DNA of 64,000 nt from Aquilaria yunnanensis (taxonomy: Eukaryota; Streptophyta; Magnoliopsida; Malvales; Thymelaeaceae), in assembly GCA_039654915.1 (NCBI GenBank), contig CM077594.1, positions 73,836,393 through 73,900,392 on the forward strand, read 5' to 3'. The notes under the pieces were generated by a model, which was not told the origin of the DNA, did not search any database, and was given only the letters and a program-made list of their open reading frames with translations. How positions within the stretch are numbered: position 1 is the stretch's first letter; every line of letters begins with the position of its first letter. Shown one piece after another: positions 58,524 to 64,000 of this stretch. The position numbers were made by a program, and so were the translations under genes.

Positions 58524-61500
58524 TGACATGTTCACAGCTCACAAACTCTTCCCACTACACTAATTCAATTCTTAATGTAAATGTGTCAAATCTCTCTATA
58601 CTTATAAATATGTGAACTCACAGGCAAGCACACCTATCTTTTAAGTATAGTAGTGGCAAGTATTAGGATTATTTTTCCCGTGGAATGGAGTTGTCTATGG
58701 CACTTAATATCCCTTCTTTATCTAACCAACAATTAAGAGGTTGGTTTAGCTAACTAACTAAGAATTAGACTATACTAACTAATACAGTAAAAAAAAAAAA
58801 GCAAACAACTAACTACTAGAAGTGGACAATAATCATACAATCAATAATCAAGAAATGTCAAGCCTAGTTATGAATCCCCCTAGAAATCCATTGCAATACT
58901 CTTTGGCTCAATAAGCATCTAGTTAACTTGGACTATGGAGTACTATCTAAAATAGATTTGCAATCTATTGCTCTCAGTTTCTAATCCCTATTCTTAAATG
59001 ACGCGACCCTTCATGGGCCTGCCCAGGAAGCCTATGGGAACTTGTCCCACACTAGTTGCAATTGGCTAATTGATTATGTGAACACTAGTTAAAACCTTCA
59101 TGCTTCTAGTTAATTAACCTACTATGCAATCATGCATGGGTAAATGCTTTGACTTGAGTGATCAAATAGGTAATAAGACCATAAAACATTGCCATGGCAT
59201 TTCATTAAAACCAAACATCAAAACCATTAAAGCATACAAAGCATTTATGTAGCTAACTACACATAATCAACTGTGTGTGAACATTCAAGCAAAAGTAAAC
59301 TATGCTCACACCCAAGAGCGACTTTAGAGTACATTACTCATACATGAACATTCAAGGCAAACTAGTGTATGGAAACTATACACTGAGCAACTCTATTGAG
59401 ATCCATAACCAAGCTTCCATCTTAAAGCAAACTCCTAGTGGCAAGCGTCGAAAGCCCTACTTGTGCTTCATCAGCCTCTGTCAGCCAAAAGACAAATGTA
59501 GTTAGTACTATAACATAACCAACAAGAAAACCACAAACTATAATCTTAAAGTTTCAAATAAACTATATACCTGCTCATGAGCCTAGCTCAATAACCCTTA
59601 ATGGTTGTCGGCCTTGCAAAATATATCTACACAACAAAGACTAAGGGAGTGAGAATCAATGATTCTCAGTAAGGGATCCTTCAACCTACAAGAAAAATAC
59701 TGAGGAGAAACATATATACAATATATATGAAATCTACTGCACGCACTTACAGTCTGAGGGTCTAACATATGCGCATACATTTGAGTCCCTTGGGACCCCT
59801 CCTCTTCCTAGTCCTCTCACGAGCGTCAGTCCATGCCTAGCAAGTTCTGGCTCCTAACTCACTCCTAGTAAGCCTTAGCTTACCAATGTAGTAACTTCAA
59901 ACTTCCATTGACTATTGCGCAAGTGAACATGGTGGATGCACCTTGCTTGAGTTCCAAGGAACTCACTAGGTGTACTAAGCCTCCACATAGTACCTCAAGT
60001 CCTTAAACTTAACTAGGTTACTTGTGTACAAAGCTTTCACCTTAAACCATTACCAAGAGTGCACTAGGCTTTCACTTATGCCTTAAGTAACCTTGCTTAG
60101 GCTATAAGTGCACTAAACCTTCACTCCAGGTACATACCTATCCACCATTACCTGGTTCACCCTAGTGGAATGGAAATGGTCATGCTTGGACTCATCAAAT
60201 CTAGGCTCCACTAGACCCTCCTAGGTGAACTAAGGTTTCAACATCGGGACCTCAAACCAAAAGGTTGAACTAGGCTCCCAATGGTACTAAACCTTTTACC
60301 TGACTAATGGTTGTCTAATGTGGCAAAGTGTCCTCTCACTTTGAGTGAAAACACCATTAAACCTAAGCTAAACCATGCTTGGTAAAACAATGGAAATGAT
60401 AGCCTTCTTCTTAGCTTCATGTTGAAACTTGAATCGGCTCAATCAAGCACCCAAACGAAAAGTTATGGAGAAAACACTACAGCATGACAAAGCTGTCGAG
60501 TGATCCAGGAGAGGTGCCATTGAAGCCTAGGCGCCAGGACCACCATGCTCCATGGGGCTAAAAACACATCTTGCACGCTGCAGCATAGAACAACACCTAG
60601 GTGCCAGAGCCTCCGTGCTGTAAACCCAAAAAAGCCTCTTAAGCCTAACTAGAGGCTTCCAAAGGCTCCCAAACAAGTTTAGGATGCCATCCCACCTTGC
60701 AAACCTCCAAAACAAACTTCCTAGGCCACAATGCACCATTCATTCCAAGCTTGCAACACACATAAACATCACACTAAGCTTGGAAACTCAACTAGTCCAA
60801 CACAACCAATGCCATCCACTAGCTAACACCCTTCCCTAATTCACATGAATTCTATTTCAAGCAAGCAATGAATGGCATTAATCAAGCATGAATCATAAAT
60901 CCCTTAACTCAATTAACCTTGAACTAGCAACAATCAGCACCACAAGCATCAAACTCTTAGTCCTAAGGGTTCTACTAGGTTCCTAGGTTCCAACACACAA
61001 CAAAGGTTCATGGCACCAAATTAACACTTACCCCACAAAACCCAAGTTTGATTAAGGTCAAGAAACAAGAGAAATTAAGGATCAAAGCCGTACCTCACGC
61101 ACACACTATGCCCAAGCAAGAAAAATGCCCTAAGAAGCTTCAAACCAAGAAAACAAGTGCAAAGCATTCTACCTCCCACTTGGGCACCAAGGAAGGTCAC
61201 CAATTTCACCAAGAAATCATGGATTGAGGAAGGATTTGGGAAGAAATTGAGAGCAAAAGAGAGGGCTGTGAATTTGGGCTACAAATGGGGTGAATAGTGC
61301 CAAAATTTTGCCCCCAAATGTGTTTTAAACACAAAATCTCCCCCTCCTCCCAAACTTTTTTAAAAGTTGCAAAAATACCCCTTGCCCAAATAATAACTAG
61401 GTAATTAAAAACTTTGGCAAACTTTGCTAACTTGGGTCTTGGGTTTTTAAAACATCATTTTGACTCCCGGGACTCATCCCGACCCTCCAGGATGCAAAAT

Positions 61501-62548
61501 GACCATTTTGCCCCTAGGCAAAGCTTAGTGCCATAAACCATTCGGAACCCACTAAACCTTTAATAACTTACTTGATTTTGCTAATTCACCTCTAATTAAT
61601 GCATTTAAACTAAGGATTTATGAAATTACCTTGCTCACTGAGCATTCCGCTAGGAGGGCTATAACATTAAGTCACTGATAGGGTATGTAGTCCTACTACG
61701 CTTCCAAAGAATACATTACTAGTTCTGTGACTGAACTACTTGGTTTCACCCTAGTCAGGAGGTTGTATGCCATTCTATTGCTCCCAACTCTACAATATCC
61801 CTTTAAGCCAATAGTGAGCCCCAAGAAACATACCAAATACTACTTGCATATGTTCATCATCAAACATTGAATTAATAGGCTAGCTACCATCAGTCAATGC
61901 ATTAAAGCACATTGAATAGATTGCAAGAAAACCATAATTATATTAAACCAAAATTAATCATAAACATAATATCATCCTAGGGTTTATCCTCTCCAAGAAT
62001 GAATAAAGAAATTAGCGTAACATGTGAAAAACAAAACACAATGAAAACAAAGAGAAACTAAGAATTGGTGACTCCATATCTGAATTCTTCTCTTCTAAGG
62101 AATCCTTGGTCTGATGCAAGCTAATCAATGTTGATCATCTGAATTATGTTCAGCAGCCTTTTACTGTGAAAATTCAACTATCATTCTACATATTTTTGCC
62201 CCATTTTCTCTACTAAAATAGCTCAACAAAACAATAATAGCAAGCAAACATTTAATGACTTGGTTTGGGTCATGGGCATGGCAATGAACAAAGGCATGTT
62301 GAGTGTGAACACGGGCACGTTTGGTACTGACATGGCAATATATGAAGAGGTGTTCACTCCAATTTCTACCAAAACTTACAATTCTACTCCAAAACTTGTA
62401 CAAAATCCTTCCTAACACAAATAGAGCTGACATAAATCCTAAAAAAATATAGACTAATTAAGCATTAATTCATACAAAAAACACATCAAAAGACAAGTAA
62501 TTATCAAGGAAAAGGTTACAGAAAACATGAATAAGTGTGAGCAAATCA
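58524..62548 (-). repeat. 3' LTR of the second Athila-like copy, split by an insertion
   Basis: It aligns with 44578-46589 and 51904-53061. Without the 2.67-kb insertion it is about 1.35 kb. The five bases before it are AAGAC. Confidence 0.8.
58999..61666. mobile_element. 2.67-kb insertion, probably a solo LTR
   Basis: It interrupts the Athila-like LTR exactly where the other copies read CTTAAGTCACT. It starts TGACGCGACCC and ends GCTATAACA, with TTAAA on the left and TTAAG on the right, an imperfect 5-bp duplication. It has no coding domain. The start resembles the LTR edge at 43805 (TGACACAACCC). A long solo LTR of a chromovirus is the best guess. Confidence 0.6.
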
Positions 62549-64000
62549 TATTTTTCCCCCGCACTTGAACTTTTGCCTGCCCTCAAGCAAACCATAGAAA
62601 GAAAATATGAAAGAGAAAATCAGAAAAGTTCATACTCTTGAGTAAAGAAAGATAGAGGAGATGATTGAAGCTTTAAGGATCTTGAGAAATTAACAAGACT
62701 ACCAACCATACAACAATTTCAATCTAACACTTTGAAAGCAAAACAAGTTAATGTGAACAATTTATTCTCAATCTAGCGACCTATATTTCTTGAAGCTTAA
62801 TGGAAACATCAAATTTTTATGCATAGTAGAAATTGCAAACTGTGCTAAATTAAAGCTCATTATCCATAACCATTCATACTAGAAGACCTTGGAAATAGGT
62901 AATTGATTGAACTTTTCAACCACTTTTCTTCCTTTTAAAGCATTCATTTGCATGTGTTGCTAAACTTTGTAGCAAGTGTACACTACAAAAGCACAGTCTA
63001 TATGCAAGCAATTTATCAACATAACCCAAGGTGATCTTTTATCATGCTCAAACCTTTACCATCTTTTCAAGTTGTGATCTTAACCTACTTCAATGCTAAA
63101 AAATAGCTGAGTAGCAACTTTATTTCAATATCTATTCTTATTCATTATTCAACAATTAACCACATTTCCATCAACCAATCTTACCACAATTCCAAACATA
63201 AAAGTTCACAACTATGCATGTGTTGAACAGTGTACTAAACACAAAAACTTGATGTGAAAATAGCGTATAAAGATCATCTTCTACTAGCTCGATAAGGAAT
63301 TGCAAAAAAAATTTTCAAAATAATTAAGCACATAAGTGAATGATTTCAAGAATCACTTACTTGATCTTTTAGCCAAGAACTTAAGACAATAAATAAATAA
63401 TAAGTCTCCAACATTAAAATTGGGCTCAATAGTATGATTGGAAAACAATTTAATTTAAAAATTTTAAAAATTTTCAAAACTTTCAAAAATTCCAAAAGTT
63501 CAATAAAAATAAAAGAAAACTTAGGACCTAAGCTACCCACTCCCCCACACTTAAGATATACATTGCCCTCAATGTGCATGCATAAAAAACAAAAAGTGAA
63601 AAAGAGAAAGGCATTAAAAACTGATATCGCACTAAAAAATTTAGTTCTTCGTTGCATAAGTTGGTGCCCCATGAGATCTATAAAATTGTTTGAGCCTCGA
63701 ATTTAGTAGTGAAAGGCTTCCAAGAAAACAAAAAAGATGATCATTAAACAAAAATAATGATATGAACTTGAAGTAAAAGTACTAAAACAAAAGCAACTAA
63801 AATAAGGAGCAATTGATGCTCCAATAACAATAACGTAACCAACATAAAAAAAATAAAGTAGATAATATCTATAATGATGTGAAAAGAAAAAAAATGTCTT
63901 GAAATCCAACAATCATCTCTCACTAGATGATCCAATGGTGGGATGATCGGCTATAGCATTTGGTGCAGTCATCATCTGTGTCATCTGTACTACGCTACAT
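62549..64000 (-). other. Interior end of the second Athila-like copy, non-coding
   Basis: It aligns with 46590-48130 by shared words, for example CACACTTAAGATATACATTGCCC against CACACTTAAATTGTAGATTACCC in fragments. The short open frames here have no counterpart in the other copy. The last 60 bases correspond to the C-terminal end of the ORF1-like gene. Confidence 0.55.

Larger units (their letters stand above)
58524..64000 (-). mobile_element. Second Athila-like element (-), 3' part, continuing beyond the window
   Basis: Its LTR (58524-62548, with a nested insertion) and interior (62549-64000) match the complete element at 44578-48130 in the same order. The best landmarks are GAACTCACAGGCAAGC near 58614, the G-rich tract at 62556, the GTGTGGGGGAG tract on the minus strand near 63544, and ORF1-tail-like sequence at the window edge. 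Its 5' LTR lies outside. Confidence 0.8.

Noticed and set aside
1..64000. tRNA or rRNA genes
   Set aside because: Only tRNA-complementary primer sites of retroelements were seen. No stretch with a full cloverleaf or ribosomal core was recognised by eye; a covariance-model scan was not possible.

Overview
This window is from a flowering-plant nuclear genome, probably a eudicot; the species cannot be told from the sequence. It holds one intact spliced host gene inside a dense pile of nested, decayed retrotransposons. The evidence is GT-AG introns, Ty3/gypsy elements of the Tat, chromovirus and Athila-like kinds with 5-bp target-site duplications (TSDs), a LINE remnant and a SINE-like tail. There is no prokaryotic operon structure.

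Region 1 (1-16472) is the 3' part of a Tat-type Ty3/gypsy element on the + strand. It contains the protease end, reverse transcriptase, RNase H, a second RNase H and the integrase. A spliced antisense gene on the - strand follows, and then the 3' LTR. A second Tat element without pol (2113-9088, TSD GTAGG) is inserted in the second RNase H. A 1417-bp solo LTR (13238-14654, TSD TTATT) is inserted in the antisense gene.

Region 2 (16473-27500) is the host gene. It is an 11-exon, 392-codon phospholipid scramblase / Aim25-like protein (17058-26759, +). Its start codon lies 585 bp after the end of the Tat LTR.

Region 3 (27500-32100) has a minus-strand LINE remnant (zinc-binding domain and RNase H), AT-rich sequence, a (CA)n tract and a minisatellite with a unit of about 42 bp.

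Region 4 (32121 to about 40800) is a decayed chromovirus on the + strand (gag, protease, RT, RNase H, integrase, chromodomain). It is broken by a second copy of the 1417-bp solo LTR (34266-35682, TSD AAGGT) and by a 2.45-kb non-coding insertion. The 3' end of another Tat element (LTR 41374-41958) and a pol fragment of another Ty3/gypsy element (41959-43804) follow.

Region 5 (43805 to about 56625) is a minus-strand chromovirus. Its 3' LTR (43805-54113) is split by a complete 8484-bp Athila-like element (44578-53061, -, TSD TAGAC), whose own 3' LTR holds a Tat deletion fragment.

Region 6 (58524-64000) is the 3' part of a second Athila-like copy (-), with a 2.67-kb insertion in its LTR.

The most notable pattern is in the Tat elements. 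They carry a second transcription unit on the opposite strand, with its own TATA box, a G-box about 115-130 bp upstream, two introns and a possible AATAAA. The same ACACGTG core also lies upstream of the TATA box in every Tat LTR seen here. All element names rest on motif recognition by eye, with no database search.
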